Source: CAZUHB01 sp964620445 (GTDB lineage Bacteria > Planctomycetota > B15-G4 > CAYZWU01). Taken from it: 64,000 nucleotides of DNA. Position numbers and translations under genes: made by a program. This document shows positions 46,553 to 56,068 of this stretch, piece by piece (the first letter of the stretch is position 1; the number at the start of each line of letters is the position of its first letter). The stretch lies in assembly GCA_964620445.1 (NCBI GenBank), contig CAZUHB010000015.1, forward strand, positions 1-64,000. The letters run 5' to 3'. The notes beneath the pieces were generated by a model. The model made no database searches. It saw only the letters and a list, made by a program, of their open reading frames with translations, and was not told the DNA's origin.

Positions 46553-49500
46553 GTGAAATTTCAACCGACAACCGTTGGGCTCTTGTCCTTATTTTGTCTT
46601 GCCGCCCTGGGCGTCTTGTCCCTTTCGGCGCAAGGGGCGGAACAGAATCACGGCACCGAATCGGTGAGCGTGACCATTCCGGCGGGCGCCTTCGAATTCG
46701 TGGACACCCCGAATGGACGGAAGGTCAAGATGGACGGATTCGGCCGCCTGCCCACGCCGGGCGTGCCCATGCTGCCGGCCAAGATCTTTTCCGTTGCCGT
46801 TCCGCCCGGCGCGCGCGTGACGGGCGTCACCTGCGAGGCTTCCGAGGAGATCCTTCTTTCCGGCAAACACAGCATCAAGCCGGTGCCGCTGCCGCGCGTG
46901 CCGACCGGCGAGTCGCCCGCGGCTTTCCAGAGGGACAAGTCCGCCTTCGACGCGACCTTCAAGAGCGTCTACAAGACGGACGCCTTCTACCCCGGGGGGG
47001 CGGGGCATTTCGTGCGCAACGCCAAGTACAGGAAGTACGACCTCGTCGACGTGCGCGTCACCCCCTTCTCGTGGAATCCCGATTCGGGCGAGCTCCTCTA
47101 CAGGCCGGCGGTCACGATCAAGGTGGACTACACCTTGCCGCCCAGCCCGCCCGCGGCCATGGTCGACAACATGACGCGCACCGAGTCCGTGGCGCGCGAT
47201 ATCGTGGCCAACTATGACCAGGCGCAAGCCTGGTACGGCAACGGCCGTGCGGGCCGCGGCCTTTACGACCTGGTGATCATCACCCTCGATTCGCTCACCG
47301 CCGCGGTCCAGCCCCTCGTCGACTGGGAGACCCAGAAAGGCCGCAACGTGAACGTGGTCACCACCACGTGGATCTACTCCAACTACACCGGCTATGACGA
47401 TGCCGAAAAGATCAGGAACTTCCTCCGCGACAAGTACCCCATGCTCCACTGGGGGATCGAGGACGTTCTCATCGTGGGTCACTACGACGACGTGCCCATG
47501 CGCCGCTGCTCCCAGAACGTGGGGTACGGCGAGCCCGAAACCGACTACTACTACGCCGAGCTCTCCTACGCCGACGGTCAGTCGTGGGATGCGGACGGCG
47601 ACCACAGATGGGGCGAGAACACCGATCCGATCGACTTTTACAACGAGGTCAACGTGGGCCGCATTCCGTGGAGCGACACTTTCACGGTGCAGCACATCGC
47701 CAACAAATCGGTGGTCTACGAGAACAACGTCGATCCCGCCTTCAAGAAGAACATCCTTCTCCTGGGCGCCTACTTCTGGCCGGACACGGACAATGCCGTG
47801 CTCATGGAGTACAAGACCAATCCGACGATCCACCCATGGATGACCGACTGGACGTCGACCAAGCTCTACGAGGTGGGGCACACCACCTATTCGTGCGACT
47901 ACGACCTGAGCAACAACAATGTGCGCGACGTCTGGTCGAACGGAAAGTACGCTTTCGTGAACTGGGCCGGGCACGGCTCGCCCGACGCCTGCTGGATCTA
48001 CTACACGAGCGGCTATTTCATCTCCAACGCGGACTGCGCCATTCTGAACGACGCATACCCGTCCATCATTTTCGCCGATGCTTGCAGCAACTCGGACACG
48101 GACTACCTCAACATCGGCCAGGCCATGCTCGAGCAGGGCGGGGTCGGCTTTCTCGGGTCGACCAAGGTGGCCTACGGCATGCCGGGTTGGAATGATCCGA
48201 CCGACGGTTCGAGCCAGTCGCTCGACTACTACTTCACGACCCATTGCACCTCGGGCGACTACACCCAGGGCCAGGCCCAACAGGCCGGCCTGCGTACCAT
48301 GTACACCGACGGGCTCTGGTACTACGAGTACTACGAGATGTTCGAGTGGGGCGCCCTGTGGGGCAATCCCAATCTCTCCATGGGGACCGCGCCGCCGATC
48401 ATCTTCGACTTCCCCGCGGGGATTCCCCAGGGGATGGAGCCGCCCGGAGTGGAGATCTCCCTCTCCGTGGAGATCAGGAACGGGCTCGAGAACTACGTGC
48501 CGGGCACCGGCTTTTTCTACTACCGCCTCGATCCGGACGACACCTTCACCCAGGTGGCGCTCACCGATCTCGGAAACGATCTCTTCGAGGCGACCCTGCC
48601 CGCGCCCGCGCCCGGTGACGAGCCCGAGTACTACTTCTCGGCCGACTCGGACGGTGGCCAGACCGTGACGTCGCCCTTTGGGGCGCCCGATTCGTGCTAC
48701 TCGTTCGACGTCTGTATCGTGAGGAAGCTCTTTGCCGACGATTTCGAGGACGACCTCGGATGGAGGGTGGTGAACGTGGCGGTTCAGGACGGCGGCTGGG
48801 AGCGGGGCGACCCGGCAGGCAACGGCGCCTGGGGCGATCCGACGGAGGACGCCGACGGTTCGGGACAATGCTATGTCACGGGCAATGCGCCGAGCGGCGT
48901 CAATGATCTCGACGGCGGTCCTTCCTATCTCTATTCGCCCACGGTAGACCTCACCCTGGGCGATGCCGAGGTCCGCTTCGACATGTGGTTCTACAACCTC
49001 GATGAAACCGATCCGTTCAAGATCGCCGTCTCCAACGATGACGGCGCCTCTTACACCCTGGTCGAGGAGTTCGTCGGCGGCAGCGGCGGGTGGAGCGAGT
49101 ACTCCTTCATGGTGGGCGACCACGTGACGCCCACCGATGCGGTCAAGGTCCGCATCGCCGTCAAGGACATGCCCAACAACTCGACCACCGAGGCGGGTGT
49201 CGACGGGTTCGAGGTGAAGATCGTCGATCTCTTCCCCAGCCTCTATGCCGACGCCTACTCCTTTTCGGCCGCGGCCGGACAGGACATCGACTTCTTCCTC
49301 GACGCGGGAGTTGCCAACGCGGGCCGGTCCTATCTCATGCTCGCCTCCTTGAGCGGCATCTCCCCCGGCATGGAAGTGAACGGCATTCACGTGCCGCTGA
49401 CGTGGGACTGGGTTTCGGCCTTCATCAACAACAACCTGCACCTTCCCATATTCCAGGATTTCCAGGGGACTCTCGACGGTCAGGGCAAAACCCTGGCCGA

Positions 49501-49621
49501 GCTTCCCCTCTACGCGCCGGGACTCGTGCCCCACGTGGGTCAATCGCTGACCTTCGTTTATGCCCTGACCAATCCGATCGATTTCGCCTCGACGCCGATC
49601 GATGTGGAAATTTTGCCCTGA
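46553..49621 (+). CDS. Gingipain-family (C25) cysteine peptidase
   Basis: The 1022-residue protein has a signal peptide (about 1-28), a propeptide-like beta region, and a C25 catalytic domain ('LYDLVIITLDSLTAAVQPLV', 'DVLIVGHYDDVPMR', 'EVNVGRIPWSD'). The catalytic pair is H474 ('NWAGHGSPDACW') and C511 ('FADACSNS'). Next come an Ig-like segment, a MAM/jelly-roll-like domain from about residue 724, and a final module of about 125 residues shared with the M14 peptidase and the protein at 59783-61015. It probably digests external proteins. The start is GTG with CAGGAGGG upstream. Confidence 0.92.
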   Translation: MKFQPTTVGLLSLFCLAALGVLSLSAQGAEQNHGTESVSVTIPAGAFEFVDTPNGRKVKMDGFGRLPTPGVPMLPAKIFSVAVPPGARVTGVTCEASEEILLSGKHSIKPVPLPRVPTGESPAAFQRDKSAFDATFKSVYKTDAFYPGGAGHFVRNAKYRKYDLVDVRVTPFSWNPDSGELLYRPAVTIKVDYTLPPSPPAAMVDNMTRTESVARDIVANYDQAQAWYGNGRAGRGLYDLVIITLDSLTAAVQPLVDWETQKGRNVNVVTTTWIYSNYTGYDDAEKIRNFLRDKYPMLHWGIEDVLIVGHYDDVPMRRCSQNVGYGEPETDYYYAELSYADGQSWDADGDHRWGENTDPIDFYNEVNVGRIPWSDTFTVQHIANKSVVYENNVDPAFKKNILLLGAYFWPDTDNAVLMEYKTNPTIHPWMTDWTSTKLYEVGHTTYSCDYDLSNNNVRDVWSNGKYAFVNWAGHGSPDACWIYYTSGYFISNADCAILNDAYPSIIFADACSNSDTDYLNIGQAMLEQGGVGFLGSTKVAYGMPGWNDPTDGSSQSLDYYFTTHCTSGDYTQGQAQQAGLRTMYTDGLWYYEYYEMFEWGALWGNPNLSMGTAPPIIFDFPAGIPQGMEPPGVEISLSVEIRNGLENYVPGTGFFYYRLDPDDTFTQVALTDLGNDLFEATLPAPAPGDEPEYYFSADSDGGQTVTSPFGAPDSCYSFDVCIVRKLFADDFEDDLGWRVVNVAVQDGGWERGDPAGNGAWGDPTEDADGSGQCYVTGNAPSGVNDLDGGPSYLYSPTVDLTLGDAEVRFDMWFYNLDETDPFKIAVSNDDGASYTLVEEFVGGSGGWSEYSFMVGDHVTPTDAVKVRIAVKDMPNNSTTEAGVDGFEVKIVDLFPSLYADAYSFSAAAGQDIDFFLDAGVANAGRSYLMLASLSGISPGMEVNGIHVPLTWDWVSAFINNNLHLPIFQDFQGTLDGQGKTLAELPLYAPGLVPHVGQSLTFVYALTNPIDFASTPIDVEILP

Positions 49622-49642
49622 TAGAGACCGCCCAAAAAGTGC

Positions 49643-49679
49643 AGCGCCCCCCCGGATCTTTTTGATCCGGGGGGGCGCT
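49643..49679. terminator. Very stable hairpin after the C25 peptidase gene
   Basis: A perfect 16-bp stem, AGCGCCCCCCCGGATC (49643-49658) with its exact complement (49664-49679), closes a TTTTT loop. It lies 22 bp after the stop. There is no U tract after it, but the stem is strong enough to end or protect the transcript. Confidence 0.8.
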
Positions 49680-49715
49680 ATCTATCATGAACCCCGCTTT
49701 GTCATGAAGAAATTG

Positions 49716-49910
49716 TCATGAAGAAAGTACTGTCTGGTATTCGGAGCGAAAGAAGTCGGCTTTTTCCGGTTTGTCCCAAGCTTCGTAAAGTCTGACCAGA
49801 AAGAGACGCGCCCTCTGTGTCCGCTTGTGTGCTTCGCCCAGCGCGGTTTTCCATTCCGCGTAGCGCGCCAACAACAGTGACTCTGCCAGGTGGAATCTGT
49901 TGAGACTCAT
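49716..49910 (-). CDS. Orphan 64-residue TPR-like fragment
   Basis: The short protein ('AESLLLARYAEWKTALGEAH', 'RLFLVRLYEAWDKPEKADFF') matches the last repeat of TPR proteins or of serine/threonine kinases with TPR tails, where 'LV.LYEAWGKPEKA' is a common ending. The rest of such a protein is missing. Yet ATG 49910 has a full GGAGGAG ribosome binding site, so it may still be made. It may be a relic or a small stand-alone protein. The stretch 49911-50188 holds no other gene I can support. Confidence 0.5.
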   Translation of the reverse strand: MSLNRFHLAESLLLARYAEWKTALGEAHKRTQRARLFLVRLYEAWDKPEKADFFRSEYQTVLSS

Positions 49911-50188
49911 CGTTTCTCCTCCGACTCGCTGCGACTTTTTGCGTCTGTATTCGAGAACGCTTTCGGCAGCAGGGCTTTTCACGATTTTTCAATTTCTCTG
50001 ATACCTTCAGCGTCTGTCGCCCGTATTCCCAATTTTTTCTAGTACAGCAGTTCTATGAGGTTACGGAAATTCTTCCGGGAACGGGCCACCGTGTGAAAGA
50101 CCGGATGAAAAAGTTTAGGTGACGCCCTCCGTCGAGGGATATGACAGGGTTGTGGTGCGGGCCGGAGGTGAATCCGACCACCCCAGGA

Positions 50189-51721
50189 TCATCGCGTGTA
50201 GAACCGTGCGCCCGTGGTAAAGCAGGGTGTGGCTCCGCCGAAAGTCCGGTCCATATCGTCGGCCGAAAAGGTCTGCACCTTGATCATGTTCCCGCCGAGC
50301 GCAACGAGCATGATCCCCGAGCGGCACCCGGGGAAAGGGACCGCTTCGCCGTCTTCGTTGTAAACGAATTCGCAGATAAAAAAAACGATCGGCTGTTCGA
50401 GGGGCACAAAGGTGATCGCGTCGAAGGCGGGCGGCTCGCCGATGAATGGCGACACGCCGGTGATCGCGAAGAGACCGCCATGACAGGTCGAATCGACGAT
50501 CCCCTTGCCGTCGTCGCACGCGCAGAGCCACTGGTCGTGCGCGCCCATGCTGATCCTGATCTCCTCCGGTTCGAAGGGATCGCGCACGAAGGCGAGCATG
50601 TTCTCGGGGCGCCCGAGCGCGCCGCCCGTGATCCCCTCGACGAACCAGTTTCCGGCGAGGGTGCCGTACCGGTCGTGGCACACTTCACCCCACGCGGGCT
50701 CCTCGTCCCTGTCGATCAGATCGACCAGATCGCCGCGCAGGCCGCTTTCGAAGAAGGCGATCGGCGAGGATCCGAAATGCCGCCTTTCGTCGGAGTGCCT
50801 GTAGAGAAGGGGATTGGCGTGCGGCAGAGGCGCGTCCAGATCGACGCCGCCGAAGAGAATAGCCGGCTGTGCGTCCTTCAGACCCGCCGCGAATCCGATC
50901 GGTTCGCCGCTTTTGAGAACGACCTCCACGTCGTCGGGATGCTGCTCCATCGCGGCGAGCAATTTGTCGGAGAGCGCGCCCAGCTGCTCGAAAAACACCT
51001 TGTACGACTCGGTGACAACGAATTCGACGCTGTAGTCGCTGTAGGGCCCCACGTCGCTGTGGAATCGTTCCCGCCGGACGATGCGCGTCACCGCACCGTC
51101 GGCAGGCGCAAACACCCCGACGCGGGGACCGTCCTGATTCAGCATCTCCTCGGCTTTGAACCGGATGAGATGGTGTGTCGACGGAAGCACCCGCCCCTCG
51201 CGAGGAGCCAGCATGCCGAGCGGAGTCACACCCCCGTCCGCGACCTTGTCGAGTTCGGTCGGTTCGTGGACAAAAAGCGGCGCGCCCGTGGCCGGCGGAA
51301 TCCATCCTGACAGGAGACCCTTGACGTGAAAGGTGCGGTCCTCCCTGAAGGTGAGCTGATAGGACGCCCGAGGCCGGTTGAACGTCCATGTACCCACGAT
51401 CGACCCGGGCATCTCCTCGCCGCTCACCCGCTCGAGTTCGATGGCGTTGTCCCAGCACATGATCTTCTGGCTCACGACCACATCGTCCACGACGAGCTCC
51501 TCGGGAAAATGGTATCGATCGGGAAGCCTGGGAAAATTTGTCGACCGCGTGAAGAGGGCGAGATATTTGTCCCCCATGTCGAGATAGTATCGGCCCGACG
51601 CGGAAAACTCCCTGGTCATACCTTCCGGGGCTGTGCAGAGGCCTGTGGGCGGAGCGGCGCACGCACAGAGGGTTGCGAGAAGAATGGCTGTAACTAGTTG
51701 ATATGGCGTAAGATATTTCAT
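50189..51721 (-). CDS. Large lipoprotein of unknown function
   Basis: The 510-residue protein has a lipoprotein signal ('ILLATLCAC', Cys at about 21). The mature part has lipocalin-like or DUF-type features: 'GSIVGTWTFNRPRASYQLTF' followed by 'DRTFHVKG' looks like a start of a beta-barrel measuring domain, and 'VGVFAPADGAVTRI' recalls LytM/biotinyl-like strands, but no His zinc ligands are there. Ten or so Cys residues occur, several near the C-terminus. I do not recognise the family. GGGGGA precedes ATG 51721. Confidence 0.6.
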   Translation of the reverse strand: MKYLTPYQLVTAILLATLCACAAPPTGLCTAPEGMTREFSASGRYYLDMGDKYLALFTRSTNFPRLPDRYHFPEELVVDDVVVSQKIMCWDNAIELERVSGEEMPGSIVGTWTFNRPRASYQLTFREDRTFHVKGLLSGWIPPATGAPLFVHEPTELDKVADGGVTPLGMLAPREGRVLPSTHHLIRFKAEEMLNQDGPRVGVFAPADGAVTRIVRRERFHSDVGPYSDYSVEFVVTESYKVFFEQLGALSDKLLAAMEQHPDDVEVVLKSGEPIGFAAGLKDAQPAILFGGVDLDAPLPHANPLLYRHSDERRHFGSSPIAFFESGLRGDLVDLIDRDEEPAWGEVCHDRYGTLAGNWFVEGITGGALGRPENMLAFVRDPFEPEEIRISMGAHDQWLCACDDGKGIVDSTCHGGLFAITGVSPFIGEPPAFDAITFVPLEQPIVFFICEFVYNEDGEAVPFPGCRSGIMLVALGGNMIKVQTFSADDMDRTFGGATPCFTTGARFYTR

Positions 51722-51792
51722 TTTTTCCCCCGAGGCGGATCGGAACGGTTTTTCTCTTTCTCTCTACTTATCGGAATCGAGGGGGGGAGAAT

Positions 51793-52887
51793 TCAAAGAG
51801 AGCTGTAGAAATCCTCGTATTGGCCCACAACCTTTTCGAGGCCGAAAACCTCTTGCGCGCGCAAGGTGGCCGCGACGCTCATGCGTTCCCAGGCGTCCCT
51901 GTCCTCGAGGAGCTGCACCGCATACCGGGCCGCGCTCTCGATATCGCCCACGGTGCAGAGGTAGCCGGTCCTGGCATGATCGACCACCTCCTTGAGCCCG
52001 CCCGCGCTGGAGGCGAGGATCGGCACGCCGCACGCCATCGCCTCGAGTGCGCTCAGGCCGAAGGACTCGTATTCGGAAAGGAGCATGAAGAGGTGGCCGC
52101 AGCGCAGCACATCGGCCATGTGGGCCGTGGGACCGTTGAAGATCACGATATCCTTGATGCCCAGCTCGGCCGTGAGAAGCCGCGCTTCGGCAAGCTCCGG
52201 GCCCTCGCCCAGAAAGAGGAGGCGCGCGGCCACTCTCTTTCTGAGCTTGTCGAAGACACGCACCATGTCGAGGACCCGTTTCACGGGGCGGAAGTTCGAC
52301 GCATGGATCACCTCGAGCGCGCCTGCGGCCGCAAAGGGATTGCGCCCCTTCGCGTGAAAACGGGTATGGTCCACGAAATTGGGAATGACGCGCGGCTCCA
52401 CCTCGGGATCGAAGATCTCGATCGTCTTTTTCTTGAGCCAATCGGAAACGGTCGTGATGCCGTCGCACACGTTCATCGTGTGGCGCACGAGGTCGAAGAA
52501 CTCTTCCTGGCTGCCCACGAGGGTGATGTCCGTACCGTGGAGCGTGGCCGCCACCTTGACCGGCCGGCAGGAGATATCGCGCGCCATGATCGCCGAGATC
52601 GCATGGGGGACCGCATAGTGGGCGTGGATCACGTCGATGGCATGTTCCTTGACCACCTCGGCAAGTTTGTTGGCGAGGCAGAGGTCGTGGGGCGGGTACT
52701 TGAAGAGCGGATAGTCGACCACGTTCACTTGGTGAAAGGTCACTCCCGATCCATTTGTGAGACGCAGGGGGCGCGCATAGCTCACCATGTGGATGTCGTG
52801 GCCGCGCCGCGCGAGAGCCATGGCCAGCTCGGTGGCCACGATGCCCGATCCTCCGGTGGTGGGGTGGCACGAGATCGCGATGCGCAT
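51793..52887 (-). CDS. bshA: Bacillithiol synthesis glycosyltransferase BshA
   Basis: The 364-residue GT4 enzyme joins L-malate to GlcNAc from UDP-GlcNAc, the first step of bacillithiol synthesis. The N-terminal glycine loop 'SCHPTTGGSGIVATELAMAL' is the BshA signature. Others are 'HAHYAVPHAISA', 'LHGTDITLVG', 'SNFRPVKRVLDM' and the C-terminal E-x7-E motif in 'SEYESFGLSALEAMACG'. The length fits the family. It is the last gene of a four-gene operon, 14 bp after bshB1, with AAGGAGA upstream. Confidence 0.93.
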   Translation of the reverse strand: MRIAISCHPTTGGSGIVATELAMALARRGHDIHMVSYARPLRLTNGSGVTFHQVNVVDYPLFKYPPHDLCLANKLAEVVKEHAIDVIHAHYAVPHAISAIMARDISCRPVKVAATLHGTDITLVGSQEEFFDLVRHTMNVCDGITTVSDWLKKKTIEIFDPEVEPRVIPNFVDHTRFHAKGRNPFAAAGALEVIHASNFRPVKRVLDMVRVFDKLRKRVAARLLFLGEGPELAEARLLTAELGIKDIVIFNGPTAHMADVLRCGHLFMLLSEYESFGLSALEAMACGVPILASSAGGLKEVVDHARTGYLCTVGDIESAARYAVQLLEDRDAWERMSVAATLRAQEVFGLEKVVGQYEDFYSSL

Positions 52888-52901
52888 ACGGCTCTCCTTG
52901 A

Positions 52902-53624
52902 TCAGACCCTGGTGAAGGGCGCGAAATGGGCGACCGGATCATCCATGGGCACGGCACGCTTCATGAAAAAAGGCTCGCCATGGGTTCTCTCGATCAAGCC
53001 GCCGAAGTACCGATCGCGCGCCTCGATGCGCAAGAGGAAATCGGGTTTGGAAATCCCGGTGAGACGTTCCGTGCTCTCCGGGTTGTGAAGCTGGGAGCGG
53101 TAGACCTCGATGGCGGCCTTCTTCTTTTCGAAATAGCCCGAGATGTCGACGATGAAACTGGGCACGAAGGGGATGTGTCCCTTGTAGAAGAGGAACGCCC
53201 GCGGCCGGTAGGGGGTGCCGCCCGCCGTGTGCTTCTCGAATCCCACGGGGTACATGATGTTCTGCACCATCTGCGCGGCGGCGCAGTGGTCGGGGTGCAG
53301 GTCGTCCCAGTGATGGCAGAGCACGATTCCAGGCCGGAAGTGGCGGATGATCTCGACGATCTTGGCGCGGTTCTCGAAAGTGTCGTCGAGAACGCCGTCT
53401 CCCATGTCGAGGTTGATCCGCTCTGTGACACCCATGATCCGCGCAGCGTCGGCCGCTTCCCGGGCGCGGACCTCGGGCGTCCCGCGCGTGCCCATCTCGC
53501 CGCGCGTCAGGTCCGCCACCACGACGCTCTTGCCCATATCGATCATCTTGGCCACGGTGCCGCCCACGATCATCTCCACATCATCCGGGTGGGCGCCGAT
53601 GGCGAGTATGTCCACCGAAGTCAT
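52902..53624 (-). CDS. bshB1: Bacillithiol synthesis deacetylase BshB1
   Basis: The 240-residue LmbE-family zinc deacetylase removes acetate from GlcNAc-malate. The zinc motif 'GAHPDDVEM' is at about 9-17, followed by 'GEMGTRGTPEVRAREAADAA' and the third ligand region 'VLCHHWDDLHPDHCAAAQMV', all typical of BshB1. ATG 53624 is chosen since AAGGAGACGAGG lies upstream; the frame itself stays open far into bshC. Its ATGA overlaps the bshC stop, so the two are translationally coupled. Confidence 0.93.
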   Translation of the reverse strand: MTSVDILAIGAHPDDVEMIVGGTVAKMIDMGKSVVVADLTRGEMGTRGTPEVRAREAADAARIMGVTERINLDMGDGVLDDTFENRAKIVEIIRHFRPGIVLCHHWDDLHPDHCAAAQMVQNIMYPVGFEKHTAGGTPYRPRAFLFYKGHIPFVPSFIVDISGYFEKKKAAIEVYRSQLHNPESTERLTGISKPDFLLRIEARDRYFGGLIERTHGEPFFMKRAVPMDDPVAHFAPFTRV

Positions 53625-55210
53625 GCCTCGTCTCCTTGAATTTCTCCTTGGATGCTGTCCCGATCTCCGGGCGGTGCACCGGGCCGGATTTTCACCAGAT
53701 GGTGGGCGAACGCCCAGGGATCGAGCGTGTCGCGGGCGCGCGCCACGAACTCCCGTCCATACCGGCCCACGAAATCGAGAGGGCTCGTCACCCGCTCCTG
53801 GAGCTTTCCTTCCGGCCGGAGGGCCCCGTCGATCGTTTCGAAGAGGGCGCGGCCGCGGCCCGCCTCGTCGGCCACGACCTGGCGCATGCGGGCTTCCGCC
53901 TTGTCGATCAGCCCCGCAAGCGTGTTCCGTCCGCGGCGGATCTTCTTGTCCTCCCTCTTTTCGAGAAAGCGATCGACCCGGTCGAGCAGGGTCTTGCCCG
54001 CGTCGCGCAGGGCGGCCGCGTCCGAGTCGTCGGAAGGGGCGGGACGTCTCGCGGCGAGGAGCTCCTTTCCTTCGACACCCGCCTTGCGCGCGGCGCGCGC
54101 GATGCGCGGTTCGACAAAGGTGGCCGAGATGCGCGGCCTGAGGAGCGCGCGCCTGACCCCGGCCACGACGTAGACCGCGTCGATCTGCCAGAGGTAGAGG
54201 AGTTCCGACGGCCCGCCCACCATGGCGCTCACGGGCAGCACCGCGTCTTGCAGAACGGGCCGGAGCGCCGCGTTCGGACTGAATGCGGCCGGATTGGCGC
54301 GGATCCGGCCGGCTGCCTCGGCGAGGGAGCACTTTCCCGAGGAGAGGGTCGCGCCGTCGGCCGAGATCTCCACCTTGACCCGCATGCCGTCCCGGATCTC
54401 GAACAAGCCCGGTTCCCTGAGCGGAGGGGTGAATCCCCGCGCGGAAAGAACGGTCGATCCCGCCTCGAAAGCCGACAGGACCTGGGGCCACTCCTCCACG
54501 AGCCGCGCGAGCACGGGCGCGGTGAGCGGCCGGAGCGCGATCGGTTCGACGAGGAGGAGGCTCTCGCCGAAGAGCGATTCCATGAGGCTCCTGAAGAGAG
54601 CGGGGTAGGATTCGAAAGAGGCCTTTTCGATCATGGCGTGCAGGTCGGCGTGGCGCTCGAGCTCCGCCGGAAACGTCTCGCCCACGAAGGCAATCAGCCG
54701 GTCCCTCTCTTCCGCGAGGGAAAGATCCGCCACCTGCGGCCGCCGCGACGGGATCGCGCCCCCGGCGGGGCCGGCCACGAATCGCCGGTTGTCGAGCGTA
54801 CAGCGATTCACCTCGAGATGGTCATGATCCTCCGACGCCATCCAGAAGAGCGGGACGTGGCGAACGCCGGTGGCGTCCTCGAGGTCGGCCGCGAGGCGGA
54901 TGATGGTGATCGCCTTCAGAAAGGTATAGAGCGGTCCGGTGAGAAGACCCACCTGCTGTCCGGCCACCACGAAGCGCGCGTCGTCCGCTCCGGCCGGCAG
55001 GCCGCTCGAAGCGCTCAAGATCCGCGTCAGCCTCTCCCGGTCGATGAAGGGAGACGTGCTCGCCTCCGGCACGGTTCCCCGTTCGAGCAGGGGGAATCCT
55101 CCGAGCAGGCCAGGGTCTCCCGCCTGCAAGCGGGCGAGGAGGTGATCGGCCCCGAACGGTTCGAGATCGGCGTAGCCGAGCAGGGTACTTTCGAGATCGA
55201 GCCCGCTCAT
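53621..55210 (-). CDS. bshC: Bacillithiol synthesis cysteine-adding enzyme BshC
   Basis: The 529-residue protein is the putative ligase that adds cysteine to glucosaminyl-malate, the last step. Family features are 'VVAGQQVGLLTGPLYTFLKA' near residue 75, 'FWMASEDHDHLEVNRCTLDN', and the long C-terminal helices ('RRGRNTLAGLIDKAEARMRQ', 'RVTSPLDFVGRYG'). The length is normal for BshC. ATG 55210 overlaps the upstream methyltransferase stop (ATGA) and its own stop overlaps bshB1, so translation of three genes is coupled. Confidence 0.93.
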   Translation of the reverse strand: MSGLDLESTLLGYADLEPFGADHLLARLQAGDPGLLGGFPLLERGTVPEASTSPFIDRERLTRILSASSGLPAGADDARFVVAGQQVGLLTGPLYTFLKAITIIRLAADLEDATGVRHVPLFWMASEDHDHLEVNRCTLDNRRFVAGPAGGAIPSRRPQVADLSLAEERDRLIAFVGETFPAELERHADLHAMIEKASFESYPALFRSLMESLFGESLLLVEPIALRPLTAPVLARLVEEWPQVLSAFEAGSTVLSARGFTPPLREPGLFEIRDGMRVKVEISADGATLSSGKCSLAEAAGRIRANPAAFSPNAALRPVLQDAVLPVSAMVGGPSELLYLWQIDAVYVVAGVRRALLRPRISATFVEPRIARAARKAGVEGKELLAARRPAPSDDSDAAALRDAGKTLLDRVDRFLEKREDKKIRRGRNTLAGLIDKAEARMRQVVADEAGRGRALFETIDGALRPEGKLQERVTSPLDFVGRYGREFVARARDTLDPWAFAHHLVKIRPGAPPGDRDSIQGEIQGDEA

Positions 55211-55974
55211 GGCGTCGCCTCCGCTCGCTTGCGCGCCAGCAGGATCATGCGCGGCGAACCGGAACCGAATGCCTCGCCTTCGAAGGATCCGACGATCCGG
55301 TCGCAATCGAGGCCGTGGCGCGCGCAAAGGCCGATGAGATCGCCGGGCCGGAAAAGGCGTACGCTTTCGCGAAATCGTGACACCTTGCCTTCCGCGTCGG
55401 TCACCTCGGTTTCCTTGACAGCGCGGTCCTTTTCGATCCGCCTCTTCTGCCGGATGAACAGGCCGTCCCGTTCCTCGCTGCTCTCGGGAACGAGGCTCCG
55501 CTCGAGCGCCCCGCGGTTGATGTGGTCGACCACGAGCCACCCTTCCGGGGTGACGAGCCGCGCCATTTCACCGAAGGCGCATTCGTTCTGCCCGTCCTCC
55601 TCGAAGTAGCCGAAGCTGGTGAAGATGTTGAGCACCACGCCGAACGCCCCGCCTGCGAAAGGCGTGCGCCGCATATCGGCTCTCACCAGGCGGCCGGCCA
55701 GACCAGGCCATTTTTTTTGCGCCAGGGAGAGAAGCTCCACTGACAGATCGGCGCCCACCACATCGAAGCCGAGGTTTTTCACGGCGGCCATGTGCCGTCC
55801 GGCACCGCAGCAGAGGTCGAGGATCCGTTCGTCCCCGGAGAGACCGAGCACCTTAAAGAGGGAATTCACTTCCGCGCGGGCCGAGGCTTCATCCCGGTGC
55901 TCGTAGAGCAGAGGATAGAGCTCTCCAAAGGAGCGCACATACCAGGGAACGGCCTCATCAGTTCGATCGGGCAT
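55207..55974 (-). CDS. SAM-dependent methyltransferase leading the bacillithiol operon
   Basis: The 255-residue class I methyltransferase has motif I 'ILDLCCGAGR' at 51-60, 'VVGADLS' at the end of strand 2, and 'LVRADMRRTPFAGGAFGVVL'. Its stop overlaps the bshC start (ATGA), which ties it to bacillithiol synthesis. Chlorobiaceae are known to make N-methyl-bacillithiol with a SAM methyltransferase (NmbA), so this enzyme could methylate bacillithiol or an intermediate. That role is inference from context; sequence similarity to NmbA could not be tested. Confidence 0.85.
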   Translation of the reverse strand: MPDRTDEAVPWYVRSFGELYPLLYEHRDEASARAEVNSLFKVLGLSGDERILDLCCGAGRHMAAVKNLGFDVVGADLSVELLSLAQKKWPGLAGRLVRADMRRTPFAGGAFGVVLNIFTSFGYFEEDGQNECAFGEMARLVTPEGWLVVDHINRGALERSLVPESSEERDGLFIRQKRRIEKDRAVKETEVTDAEGKVSRFRESVRLFRPGDLIGLCARHGLDCDRIVGSFEGEAFGSGSPRMILLARKRAEATP

Positions 55975-56068
55975 ACCTTACGATTATATATTGCGGCCGC
56001 GGTTCGTTCCATCCTCGACACACGGCCGGTTGACATTGCCCGAAACCTGCCTTAATGTCCATTTTCAG

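Noticed and set aside
46589..49543. 984-residue minus-strand ORF
   Set aside because: It is an antisense shadow of the C25 peptidase gene, with Val/Gly/Arg/His bias and no real domain.
50040..50191. Readthrough of TGA at the end of the lipoprotein gene 50189-51721
   Set aside because: About 48 codons are open after TGA, but they are basic, Pro/Arg-rich and do not look like a continuation of the domain. No Cys pattern supports selenocysteine.
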